From Deltaproteobacteria bacterium (GTDB lineage Bacteria > Desulfobacterota > DSM-4660 > Desulfatiglandales > Desulfatiglandaceae): a DNA stretch of 16,367 nucleotides. Of this stretch, positions 1-7,163 are shown piece after piece (position 1 is the stretch's first letter; each line of letters begins with the position of its first letter). The translations under genes were made by a program, and so were the position numbers. Location: assembly GCA_018644785.1 (NCBI GenBank), contig JABGPV010000101.1, forward strand, positions 1 through 16,367, in the 5' to 3' direction. Below the pieces are notes generated by a model that saw nothing but the letters and a program-made list of their open reading frames with translations, was not told where the DNA came from and made no database searches.

Positions 1-1
1 G

Positions 2-637
2 GCGGTGCAGAAGCGCGAAGAGGATCTGGCAGCAGCGGAAGCCCTACTGCAGGAAGAAATGGACAAGTTAGACTCCCACGACAGCCTGCGCAGGGAAACC
101 GAACGGGAAATTCAAGACCTGGATGAACATTTGAAAAAGGCTGAGGTGAAATTATCCAGTATCGCATCAAACAAGGAATATAAGGCAGCGCTCAAGGAGA
201 TTGAGGGAATCAGGCACGAAAAAGAGGCACTGGAGACGGCTGTTATTGAACTGATGGAGCGGAAAGATGCATTGGTGAGCGCTTGTGACGATAATCGAAA
301 AAATGCCGAGACCATGAAACAGCAGTTTGACCAGGACCGGAAGCAGATACTGAGAGACATGAAAATTCTGGATAAGGATCTTAAAAAGCTTGAAAAGGAG
401 CGTAAACGTTGCTGTAAAGCAACAGAGGGATCGCTTTTGAAAAAATATGACATGCTGAAAGACCACAAAGGCGGTATTGCCATTACCCCGGTTACCAAAG
501 GGGTGTGCCAGGCATGTCGCATGGCGATCCCGCCTCAAAAGTTCAACGAGCTGATCCGTGGGGACAAACTCATGACCTGCCCCACTTGTGCACGGATCAT
601 GTATTGGGGAGAGGATGAACGTTATCAGGAACCTTAA
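2..637 (+). CDS. C4-type zinc ribbon coiled-coil protein (5' truncated)
   Basis: The reading frame is open to the left edge of the window, so the N-terminus is probably missing; a GTG at 5 is the first possible start but has no visible ribosome-binding site. About 210 residues are visible. Residues 1-140 are rich in Glu, Lys and Leu with heptad-like spacing, which suggests a long helical hairpin. The C-terminus carries CQAC and CPTC about 30 residues apart, a four-cysteine zinc ribbon. This layout matches the COG1579-type zinc-ribbon family, thought to bind nucleic acid, but its exact role is not established. It lies just upstream of rnpB. Family is clear; function is not. Confidence 0.85.
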   Translation, partial: AVQKREEDLAAAEALLQEEMDKLDSHDSLRRETEREIQDLDEHLKKAEVKLSSIASNKEYKAALKEIEGIRHEKEALETAVIELMERKDALVSACDDNRKNAETMKQQFDQDRKQILRDMKILDKDLKKLEKERKRCCKATEGSLLKKYDMLKDHKGGIAITPVTKGVCQACRMAIPPQKFNELIRGDKLMTCPTCARIMYWGEDERYQEP

Positions 638-655
638 ACCGTATTCCATATGTTA

Positions 656-1070
656 ACCCGGGTATGCCGAAGTAAAACAAATGACCGCCGCTCATGTCAT
701 TGACAGGGGGGAGGAAAGTCCGGGCTCCACAGGACAAAGCGCTGGGTAACGCCCAGTCCCGGCGACGGGAAGGATAGTGCAACAGAAAGGAAACCGCCTC
801 TGATAAGGACGCTCAGGTGTTCTAAAGGGGTAAGGGTGAAAAGGTGAGGTAAAAGCTCACCAGTTCCGTCGGCGACGGCGGAAGCTTTGTAAACCCCGCC
901 TGGAGCAAGACCAAATAGGGGAACGTTAAGGGTGGTCCGCTCGAGTTCCCGGGTAGGTCGCTTGATCTCGTCGGCAACGGCGAGGCTAGATGAATGGTCA
1001 TTGTTTCGAAAGTGGGTGACCCTTTCGAAAAACAGAACCCGGCTTACGGATTGCTTCGACATACCCGGGT
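656..1070 (+). ncRNA. rnpB: RNase P RNA, type A
   Basis: This is the catalytic RNA of ribonuclease P, which trims the 5' leader of pre-tRNA. Diagnostic blocks appear in the right order: gaggaaagtccgggctcc (P4 region) from 711, ggtaagggtgaaaaggtgag near 830, caaataggg near 913, gggtaggtcgcttga near 951, agatgaatggtcatt near 988 and acagaacccggctta from 1032. The ends are set by the P1 helix: 656-671 pairs with 1055-1070 with one mismatch. The extra helices and overall order match the ancestral bacterial type A fold. No clear intrinsic terminator follows; a 6-bp tetraloop hairpin at about 1083-1098 lacks a T-run. Confidence 0.96.
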
Positions 1071-1129
1071 CGGCGTATGAATAACCGTGAACGGTTACGT
1101 GAATGAACAAGGCGGTAAGACGATAAAAT

Positions 1130-1157
1130 CGAAATTCGAAATTCGAAATTCGAAATT
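1130..1157. repeat. Heptamer tandem repeat, left arm of an inverted pair
   Basis: Four perfect copies of cgaaatt. The reverse complement of this array recurs at 1304-1324, so the two arrays form an inverted repeat around about 146 bp. The last copy overlaps a hairpin (aattggg at 1154-1160 with cccaatt at 1171-1177, 10-nt loop), which has no T-run and so is not a convincing terminator. The enclosed segment 1158-1303 shows no gene I can support. Confidence 0.85.
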
Positions 1158-1303
1158 GGGAAAAGAAAGACCCAATTATTGAAGATTCAAAAAGCGTGGG
1201 AGAGGTTTTCAGACTCGACTGTGCTAAGGATCGCGGTTGGAAAGCCGCTCTCACGAAAAACTTCGGATGGAATTTAATAGTTCAGGCGCCTTTTACAAAA
1301 CCA

Positions 1304-1338
1304 TCGAATTTCGAATTTCGAATTTCAAATATCAAATA
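1304..1338. repeat. Heptamer tandem repeat, right arm, abutting the yggT RBS
   Basis: Three copies of tcgaatt followed by two copies of tcaaata, five heptamers in a row, ending directly before the yggT Shine-Dalgarno at about 1344. The first three are the reverse complement of the array at 1130-1157. The run would be the immediate 5' leader of yggT. Confidence 0.82.
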
Positions 1339-1361
1339 TCTTCAGGAGGGGGACAAATTCC

Positions 1362-1664
1362 ATGTTTGTCATCGGAAATTTTCTGGCTGCCATCGCTAAA
1401 ATACTCGATATCGCTTTAACCCTGTACATGTGGATCATTATCGTCCGGGCCGTGATTTCCTGGGTCAACCCGGATCCCCGCAATCCTATCATACGCTTCC
1501 TGAACACTGTCACGGAACCGGTGCTCTACCGGATCAGAAGGCTGCTGCCCATCAGTTTCGGAGGGATCGACTTTTCACCGATCCTCGTACTTCTGGTCAT
1601 TATTTTCGTGCAATCCTTCCTGGTGCGAAGTCTCGCGGAAATGGCGATGCGAATGGGAGGGTAG
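1362..1664 (+). CDS. yggT: YggT family integral membrane protein
   Basis: A 100-residue membrane protein of the YggT family. It has two hydrophobic segments, about residues 5-30 and 65-90, joined by a segment with the family feature ISWVNPDPRNPI and a following TEPVL. In other bacteria YggT proteins have been tied to osmotic tolerance or to membrane and cell-division organisation, without a settled biochemical role. The start is fixed by a strong Shine-Dalgarno (aggaggg at 1344-1350). The stop overlaps the candidate GTG start of the downstream DUF167 gene; the yggT-yggU pairing is common in Proteobacteria and supports both calls. Confidence 0.93.
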   Translation: MFVIGNFLAAIAKILDIALTLYMWIIIVRAVISWVNPDPRNPIIRFLNTVTEPVLYRIRRLLPISFGGIDFSPILVLLVIIFVQSFLVRSLAEMAMRMGG

Positions 1665-1981
1665 TGAGGTTGCCGGCGAAAGACGTGGAAAATCCCGTGG
1701 GGGCTGTGATACGGGTAAAGGTGTTACCCCGTTCTTCAAAAACTGAGATTGCGGGTAAGGCAGACGGCGTTTACCGGATAAAACTCACAGCCCCTCCCGT
1801 AGACGGAAAGGCCAACAAAGCGCTTATTAATTTTCTCGCCAAAAAAACAGGCCTTCCCAAGAGAAACTTCCAAATCGTTTCAGGGGAACATTCAAGGAAC
1901 AAGATCATCCGCATCCACAGGGTCACTTCTGAAGATGTCATGAAATCCCTCAGAGACTCAGGCGGCCGTTTAATGGGGTGA
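1664..1981 (+). CDS. yggU: DUF167 (YggU) family protein
   Basis: A soluble protein of about 105 residues. The family core is plain: RVKVLPRSSKTEI, then DGVYRIKLTAPPVDGKANKAL, then a C-terminal HSRNKIIRI segment. DUF167 proteins are small alpha/beta proteins of unknown function. The start is uncertain: GTG at 1664 overlaps the yggT stop, TTG at 1670 is better spaced from gggagg at 1655-1660, and GTG 1685 is also possible. It is almost surely co-translated with yggT. Its stop lies 12 bases inside the 3' end of the convergent glpR gene, so no terminator separates the two transcripts. Confidence 0.9.
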   Translation: MRLPAKDVENPVGAVIRVKVLPRSSKTEIAGKADGVYRIKLTAPPVDGKANKALINFLAKKTGLPKRNFQIVSGEHSRNKIIRIHRVTSEDVMKSLRDSGGRLMG

Positions 1982-2785
1982 CGCCACATGGAGAGAAACT
2001 TGGGCTTCAGAGAGCAATCGGCAAATCTTTTTTTCTGGCATTTGATCCGTAAAGAGCGCATCGATATCCCGCAGATTGCAGAGGCGCACCATGGCCTCAC
2101 GGCCGAATTTCGTGTGGTCCGCCGCCAGGTAAACCTTTCGTGAATTTGAAATGATGGTTTGTCCCACGCCAACCTCCTGAAAATCAAAGTCCAGCAGGCA
2201 CCCATCTGAATCGATCCCACTCACACTGATGATGCCGAAATCGATCTTGAACTGCCGGATAAAGTCAACGGTTGCTTTTCCTGTAATACCCCTGTCCCGA
2301 CTCCGGACCATGCCGCCCGCCACAATGACCTGAAAGTTTTCATTTTCACTCATAATGGTAGCCACGTTCAGGTTGTTCGTGATGATCCTGAGCCCCTGGT
2401 GGTGGATCAGGGCGTTGGCGACCTCCTCGGTGGTGGTTCCAATGTCGATAAAAAGGGAGGCGTTATCCGGGATCTGCGTAGCAAGCAAGCGGGCAATGCT
2501 TCTTTTTTCCGGCATGCACATCACTTTTCGTGTGGTATAGGCAGCGTTTTTTACGCTGGAAGGGAGACCGGCCCCCCCGTGATGGCGTTGTAGGTATCCG
2601 GCCTGGGTCAGTTCGTTGATATCCCGACGTATGGTCTGTGGTGTCACCGAAAAATTTGTTGACAGGCTCTCGATTGAAATAAATCCGAGAGACTTGACAA
2701 GATCAACGATTTTCCTTTGACGGAGAAGAACCGATTTTCCGCGGACTTTATCAGCGTCATTGACACGCCGTATTTTTTCCGACAT
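1970..2785 (-). CDS. glpR: GlpR-type DeoR family repressor of glycerol 3-phosphate genes
   Basis: A 271-residue DeoR-family regulator. The N-terminal winged helix-turn-helix includes SVTPQTIRRDINELTQAG (about 46-63) followed by RHHGGA. The C-terminal effector domain has FIDIGTTTE (about 112-120), ITNNLNVA, GISGIDSDG-like ISVSGIDSDG, and DFDFQEVGV. These blocks follow E. coli GlpR closely, so glycerol 3-phosphate as inducer is a reasonable inference. The start at 2785 is chosen over an ATG at 2815 because ggagg lies 7 nt upstream of it. It is divergent from glpA, the usual position for a local repressor, and the shared spacer holds two candidate operators. Confidence 0.93.
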   Translation of the reverse strand: MSEKIRRVNDADKVRGKSVLLRQRKIVDLVKSLGFISIESLSTNFSVTPQTIRRDINELTQAGYLQRHHGGAGLPSSVKNAAYTTRKVMCMPEKRSIARLLATQIPDNASLFIDIGTTTEEVANALIHHQGLRIITNNLNVATIMSENENFQVIVAGGMVRSRDRGITGKATVDFIRQFKIDFGIISVSGIDSDGCLLDFDFQEVGVGQTIISNSRKVYLAADHTKFGREAMVRLCNLRDIDALFTDQMPEKKICRLLSEAQVSLHVASPH

Positions 2786-2840
2786 TTCAGAACCTCCCTG
2801 GCTAGAGATGGTCATCTCAATATCAGGCCTTGAAAAAATT

Positions 2841-2854
2841 TTTCACAATCGAAA
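2841..2854. promoter_or_regulatory. Candidate GlpR operator O1
   Basis: The site reads tttca-caat-cgaaa, a near-perfect inverted repeat with arms TTTCG/CGAAA and one mismatch. It shares the form of O2 at 2921-2934. It lies in the glpR leader, downstream of a possible minus-strand -10 (TATTAT, 2875-2870), which fits autorepression. Binding by GlpR is inferred from location and symmetry. Confidence 0.5.
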
Positions 2855-2920
2855 CTTTTATCTTTGTGGATAATACAATGGCTTTTGAATTGTTCTGAGC
2901 CTACTTTTTTGCAAAATGAT

Positions 2921-2934
2921 TTTCGCTATCGAAA
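2921..2934. promoter_or_regulatory. Candidate GlpR operator O2
   Basis: The site reads tttcg-ctat-cgaaa, a perfect inverted repeat with 5-bp arms and a 4-bp centre. E. coli GlpR sites also carry TTCG/CGAA half-sites. It lies about 40 bp upstream of the glpA -35 candidate and 66 bp from O1, so looping between the two is conceivable. Confidence 0.55.
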
Positions 2935-2973
2935 CCAAATTACAAGAAAATGTATGAAACCGCAACTTTTTTG

Positions 2974-3001
2974 TTGACAATAACGTGCCTCTAAATTAAA
3001 A
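2974..3001 (+). promoter_or_regulatory. Candidate sigma-70 promoter for glpA
   Basis: A perfect -35 TTGACA at 2974-2979 is followed 16 nt later by a weak -10 candidate, TTAAAA at 2996-3001, in an A/T-rich tract. Transcription from here would begin near 3008. That would leave a leader of about 75 nt before the glpA start proposed at 3085, and would exclude the ATG at 3007 as a start. Confidence 0.35.
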
Positions 3002-3084
3002 AAATAATGGCTATTGGCTCAACTGTCATTGCCTTTGAGGGCAATGACTTTCTCCATTCCGCCACTTCAGACAGGAGGCATTCG

Positions 3085-4629
3085 TTGCACACTCAGGCGC
3101 TCATCATTGGTGGGGGTGTTACCGGCACCGGTCTCGCCAGGGATCTGGCACTGCGAGGGGTGCGGGTCCTGGTGGTTGAACAGGGGGATATCAATGCGGG
3201 TGCCTCGGGCAGAAACCACGGGCTGCTGCACAGCGGTGGACGTTACGTTTCCACTGACCCGGAAGCAGCAAAAGAGTGTCACCGGGAAAATGAAATACTG
3301 AAAAGGGTGGCACCCCACTGCATTGAGGACACGGGCGGACTGTTTGTGGCCGTTGAGGGCGATGATGAAACCTATGCCGCCGAATTTCCGTTCCTTTGCC
3401 GGAAATGCGGCATCCCCTGCCTGCCCGTTGATCCCCAAAACGCCAGAGATCTTGAACCTTCCCTTTCCAGCAGAATCATTACCGCATACCGGGTGGATGA
3501 TGCAGCGATCGATCCTTTTAAAATCTCCCTTGAAAACATAGCCCATGCTCAAAAACTGGGCGGAACACTTCTGTGCAATACCCGGGTGGTCAGCGTGGAA
3601 AAAGAAAACCATTCGATCAAAACGGTCCGTCTGGCCAATGTGTACACCGGTAAAGAGACGATTGTTCAACCGGAGCAGGTGATCAACGCCGCCGGACCCT
3701 GGGTGGGGAAGGTGGCGGCGCTGGCAGGGCTCAAAATTGAGATGCTCTATTCCAAAGGGACCCTGCTTGTGACCGCACACAGGGTTACGGGGCAGGTGGT
3801 GAACCGGCTGCGCAGCCCCGGAGACGGGGATATTCTTGTCCCGGGCGGAACCGTCTCACTTCTGGGCACCACCTCCGTCAGAATCGACTCCCCCGACCTG
3901 ATCACCCCCACCATTAAAGAGGTGGATCTGATTGTGAATGAAGGATCAAGAATGATCCCCACCTTGAAAGGCATTCGCTATATCCGGTCCTATGCCGGCG
4001 TGCGGCCGCTTCTGAAAATGGATTCAACGCTGGATGACCGTTCCGTAAGTCGTGGGTTCACCCTGCTGGATCACAGCTGCGACGGTCTTGAAAATTTTGC
4101 CACCATCCCTTCGGGAAAATTAACCACCTTCCGTTTCATGGCGGAGAAAACCGCCGATCTCATATGTGAAAAACTGGGCATCCATGCGCCGTGCCTGACC
4201 CGCACGGAACCCCTCCCGGCCTCTTCTTACGGAAAATGGACCGAACCGGCCCTGGGACCGAAACACTGGTTCGGAAACCCTAATAACGACCCGATTCTCT
4301 GTGAGTGTGAGATGGTGCCTGAAAGCACCGTAAATAACATTGTCAGGTCCATCAAGGAAAAAGACGGGAATCTCAGCCTGCAGACCATCGGCCTTCGAAG
4401 CCGGGTGGGAAAGGGGGCCTGCCAGGGAACACTCTGTGGAAAACGGGTTTCGGCATTTCTTGAGGAGGGCGGTCACATAAAAGAGTATGACGGCCTCCAT
4501 GATATCCGGGATTTTTTGCAGGAACGGTGGACCGGCGAACGTCCGGTACTGTGGCACGGTCAGATGATGCAGGCAGAACTCAAAGAAGCCCTTTATTGCG
4601 GGGCTTTTGATCTGGAGATGGATGGGTGA
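3085..4629 (+). CDS. glpA: Anaerobic glycerol-3-phosphate dehydrogenase, subunit A
   Basis: A 514-residue FAD protein that oxidises sn-glycerol 3-phosphate to dihydroxyacetone phosphate with GlpB. The N-terminus has the dinucleotide-binding LIIGGGVTGTGLARDLALRG, then GRNHGLLHSGGRYV, as in E. coli GlpA. The C-terminus carries a BFD-like [2Fe-2S] module with C406-E-C408 and C446-x4-C451. The frame is open from ATG 3007, but TTG 3085 is chosen: AGGAGG at 3073-3078 sits 6 nt upstream, and translation from there begins MHTQALIIGGG, just where family members begin. The 26 upstream residues have no family character and no ribosome-binding site. glpB follows with a 4-base overlap. Confidence 0.94.
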   Translation: MHTQALIIGGGVTGTGLARDLALRGVRVLVVEQGDINAGASGRNHGLLHSGGRYVSTDPEAAKECHRENEILKRVAPHCIEDTGGLFVAVEGDDETYAAEFPFLCRKCGIPCLPVDPQNARDLEPSLSSRIITAYRVDDAAIDPFKISLENIAHAQKLGGTLLCNTRVVSVEKENHSIKTVRLANVYTGKETIVQPEQVINAAGPWVGKVAALAGLKIEMLYSKGTLLVTAHRVTGQVVNRLRSPGDGDILVPGGTVSLLGTTSVRIDSPDLITPTIKEVDLIVNEGSRMIPTLKGIRYIRSYAGVRPLLKMDSTLDDRSVSRGFTLLDHSCDGLENFATIPSGKLTTFRFMAEKTADLICEKLGIHAPCLTRTEPLPASSYGKWTEPALGPKHWFGNPNNDPILCECEMVPESTVNNIVRSIKEKDGNLSLQTIGLRSRVGKGACQGTLCGKRVSAFLEEGGHIKEYDGLHDIRDFLQERWTGERPVLWHGQMMQAELKEALYCGAFDLEMDG

Positions 4630-5933
4630 TGGTCACAGCGATGATGTCCAAAGATGCCGCATTAGGATGTGATCTGGCCGTCATCGGCTGTGGTCTTTCC
4701 GGCATGGCAGCGGCACTTTTTGCTGCTGAAAAGGGATTTTCCACGGTTCAGGCCGGCGTCTCAGGCGGATTGATTTTTGCCAGCGGTCTCCTGGATGTCA
4801 TGGGAAACCACCCCATTGAAGCGGGACATGGATGGGTCGACCCATGGGCCGCCATTGATGCGGTTTCAAATGATATCCCGGGTCACCCCTATGCCCGGCT
4901 TACGCCTGGCATCATAAAAGAATCACTCTCCAAGGTGGTTTCTTTTCTGGGGGAAAATAGTCTTTCTTATGTGAAAAGCGGCGAAAATAATTCCGAGCTC
5001 ATGACCCAGCTCGGCACCACCAAAACCAGCTACTATATCCCTCAAACCATGTGGGAAGGGGTTTCGGCACTCAAGGAAAAACGTCCGGGCCTCGTCGTTG
5101 GTTTTGACGAATTGAAGGATTTCAGTGCCGCCCGTGTGGCACGAGGATTGATGGGCCAATGGTCCGGCCTCCGCTGGCGGAACATCAGCTTAAAGGGAAT
5201 GGTAAAAACATCCTCTCTTGTTTCCGGTGATATCCTGGCCCGGGACATGGAGACGGCCGGTAATGTGAAAAACCTGGCCAGTCTGATACGCCCGCATCTC
5301 AAGGATGCTGAAACCGTCGGCTTACCGGCCATCCTAGGAATGAAACGGCCCCAGGAAATCATTGAGAAACTCTCCCTCGAACTGGGGGCAACAGTGTTTG
5401 AAATTCCCACAACGCCCCTTTCCGTTCCCGGCCTCAGATTAAATGAGGCGTTCACGCAGGGGCTGGCGGAAAAGGGCGTCAAGCTGTTTTTTCCTGAAAG
5501 AATCCTTTCGTGGGAGAAAGAGGACGACGGCGCCTTTTTGCTGGCAATGGGCCAGGGCCCGCAAAAGAAATGGATCAGGGCTGAAGGGGTCATCCTGGCA
5601 ACGGGACGGTTCTGGGCCCATGGGCTCAGGGCCGATCGGGACCGGATCCGGGAACCCCTCTTTGATCTTCCGGTTCATCAGCCGGAAAAGAAAGATGAAT
5701 GGCATCGAGAAAATTTCCTGGATTTGCGGGGACACCCGGCCAATCGGGCCGGCCTGGAGATCGATGACCAATTCCGCCCCCTTAACCGTTCGGGTGAGCC
5801 GGCATTGGAAAAGCTGTTTGCAGCGGGTTCCATACTGGCCCATCAGGACTGGATGCGAATGAAATGCGGTTCAGGTCTGGCCATCAGCAGTGCTTATGCG
5901 GCAGTTGCGGCATTTTCGAATATGAGGCGTTGA
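4626..5933 (+). CDS. glpB: Anaerobic glycerol-3-phosphate dehydrogenase, subunit B
   Basis: A 435-residue flavoprotein subunit, close to the length of E. coli GlpB. The N-terminal Rossmann motif is LAVIGCGLSGMAAALFAAEKG; SGGLIFASGLLDVMG follows, and the C-terminus has the FAD/FMN-type closing block KLFAAGSILAHQDW followed by SGLAISSAYAA. GTG 4626 (8 nt after ggag) overlaps the glpA stop; ATG 4629 or 4644 are alternatives. The coupled start means 1:1 synthesis with GlpA. In enteric bacteria glpC, the iron-sulfur membrane anchor, follows directly; here it is absent and transporter genes follow instead. The stop lies inside a tandem duplication of gaggcgtt (5924-5939). Confidence 0.93.
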   Translation: MMVTAMMSKDAALGCDLAVIGCGLSGMAAALFAAEKGFSTVQAGVSGGLIFASGLLDVMGNHPIEAGHGWVDPWAAIDAVSNDIPGHPYARLTPGIIKESLSKVVSFLGENSLSYVKSGENNSELMTQLGTTKTSYYIPQTMWEGVSALKEKRPGLVVGFDELKDFSAARVARGLMGQWSGLRWRNISLKGMVKTSSLVSGDILARDMETAGNVKNLASLIRPHLKDAETVGLPAILGMKRPQEIIEKLSLELGATVFEIPTTPLSVPGLRLNEAFTQGLAEKGVKLFFPERILSWEKEDDGAFLLAMGQGPQKKWIRAEGVILATGRFWAHGLRADRDRIREPLFDLPVHQPEKKDEWHRENFLDLRGHPANRAGLEIDDQFRPLNRSGEPALEKLFAAGSILAHQDWMRMKCGSGLAISSAYAAVAAFSNMRR

Positions 5934-5964
5934 GGCGTTAACCTCTTCTTACGCTTTGAAATGA

Positions 5965-5993
5965 TTGCAGTACAAAGACTGTTTTGATATATA
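5965..5993 (+). promoter_or_regulatory. Candidate internal promoter for the glycerol ABC transporter genes
   Basis: TTGCAG (5965-5970), a 17-nt spacer, then TATATA (5988-5993) fits a sigma-70 promoter. It is the only plausible promoter in the 121-bp gap between glpB and glpS. No copy of the TTTCG-N4-CGAAA site is present here, so the transporter may be transcribed partly independently of GlpR. This is a consensus match only. Confidence 0.35.
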
Positions 5994-6054
5994 TATAAAT
6001 TGCCTTCGTGATCCAGGCGGTAAAAAACTCAAATAGTGCGAGGATGCGTTTATT

Positions 6055-7149
6055 ATGTCCTTATCTTTAGAGGGAATTACCAAAAAGGTTGGGCGGGAAA
6101 CCCATATCGACCATATCAGTCTCTCCTTTGAGACCGGCTCCCGCAATATCCTGCTCGGCCGAACCCTGGCCGGCAAGACATCCCTTCTTCGATTGATGGC
6201 AGGCCTCGACCGGCCCACTTCCGGGCGGGTGCTGGTAGACGGGGCAGACGTTACGGGCAAGTCCGTTCGGAAACGGAGCATTGCCATGGTATACCAGCAG
6301 TTCATCAATTACCCCTCCCTGACTGTCTATAAAAATATTGCCTCGCCGTTAAAAATTGCCAAAGTCTCAAAACCGGAAACGGATCAGCGGGTGCGCGCCA
6401 CTGCAGAAATGCTCCACATTGATGGCCTCCTCGATCGCCTCCCCAGCGAGCTTTCCGGCGGTCAACAGCAGCGTGTCGCCATTGCCCGGGCCCTGGTGAA
6501 AGAGACGGATCTGCTCCTGTTGGATGAGCCATTGGTGAACCTGGACTACAAGCTGCGAGAAGAGTTGCGGACTGAACTGCACGATATTTTCGAGGCGCGC
6601 CGGGCCATCGTGATCTATACCACCACCGAACCGGCAGAGGCCCTGATGTTAGGGGGCAATATTGTGGTCATTGACGAAGGCCGCGTTCTGCAGACCGGCC
6701 CCACGCCTGAAGTTTACCATCACCCGTCGACCGCCAAAGTGGCGGAGGTCTTCAGTGATCCGCCCATCAACTTCCTGAAAGGGTCGGTTCAAAGCGACAC
6801 GGCTCGAATGGGGCAGAATATTGAACTGCCGTTGGAAGGCCACATGAAATCACTTTCTGACGGAAAGTATACCTTCGGGGTCCGTTCCAACCATCTTTTT
6901 CTGTCCGAAAGAAACAAAAAGAATGTAAAAATTCCGGCCAGAGTCGAATTGGCGGAGATTAACGGGTCCGAAACATTCATTCACGCAGACTATGACGGCT
7001 TCCGGATGGTAGTTCAGGAAAACGGGATCCGCCCCGTTCGGATTGGCGCCGAAATAGCCATATATGTCAACGCGTCCTCTTTTTTTGTGTATGATGAGGC
7101 AGGGGCTCTGATTGCGTCACCTTCTCATAAAGCGCTTGCGACTGACTGA
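6055..7149 (+). CDS. glpS: Glycerol ABC importer ATPase GlpS (switch-histidine-less)
   Basis: A 364-residue MalK-like ATPase. The nucleotide-binding domain shows Walker A GRTLAGKT (35-42), Q-loop YQQF (80-83), signature LSGGQ (133-137), Walker B LLLLDE (153-158), and a C-terminal OB-fold-like regulatory domain. Walker A keeps GxxxxGKT but lacks the usual PSGCG interior. The H-loop, normally THD, reads TTEPAEAL with Thr191 where the switch histidine should be. I equate it with GlpS of the Rhizobium leguminosarum glycerol transporter by gene order and this unusual sequence. It would pair with GlpT on the cytoplasmic face of GlpPQ. Start follows gagga at 6040. Confidence 0.9.
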   Translation: MSLSLEGITKKVGRETHIDHISLSFETGSRNILLGRTLAGKTSLLRLMAGLDRPTSGRVLVDGADVTGKSVRKRSIAMVYQQFINYPSLTVYKNIASPLKIAKVSKPETDQRVRATAEMLHIDGLLDRLPSELSGGQQQRVAIARALVKETDLLLLDEPLVNLDYKLREELRTELHDIFEARRAIVIYTTTEPAEALMLGGNIVVIDEGRVLQTGPTPEVYHHPSTAKVAEVFSDPPINFLKGSVQSDTARMGQNIELPLEGHMKSLSDGKYTFGVRSNHLFLSERNKKNVKIPARVELAEINGSETFIHADYDGFRMVVQENGIRPVRIGAEIAIYVNASSFFVYDEAGALIASPSHKALATD

Positions 7150-7163
7150 AATAGGAGATCGAC

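Noticed and set aside
1083..1098. A terminator for rnpB
   Set aside because: The 6-bp stem with a TGAA loop has no T-run after it.
1153..1177. A terminator between rnpB and yggT
   Set aside because: The 7-bp stem aattggg/cccaatt is followed by attgaag, not by T residues, and its left side is part of the heptamer array.
697..1254. A 185-codon minus-strand frame over rnpB
   Set aside because: It lies across the RNase P RNA, whose conserved blocks and P1 pairing explain the sequence.
6157..6183. A broken Walker A in GlpS
   Set aside because: Although the interior is unusual, GxxxxGKT is intact, so nucleotide binding is likely kept; the real oddity is the missing switch histidine.
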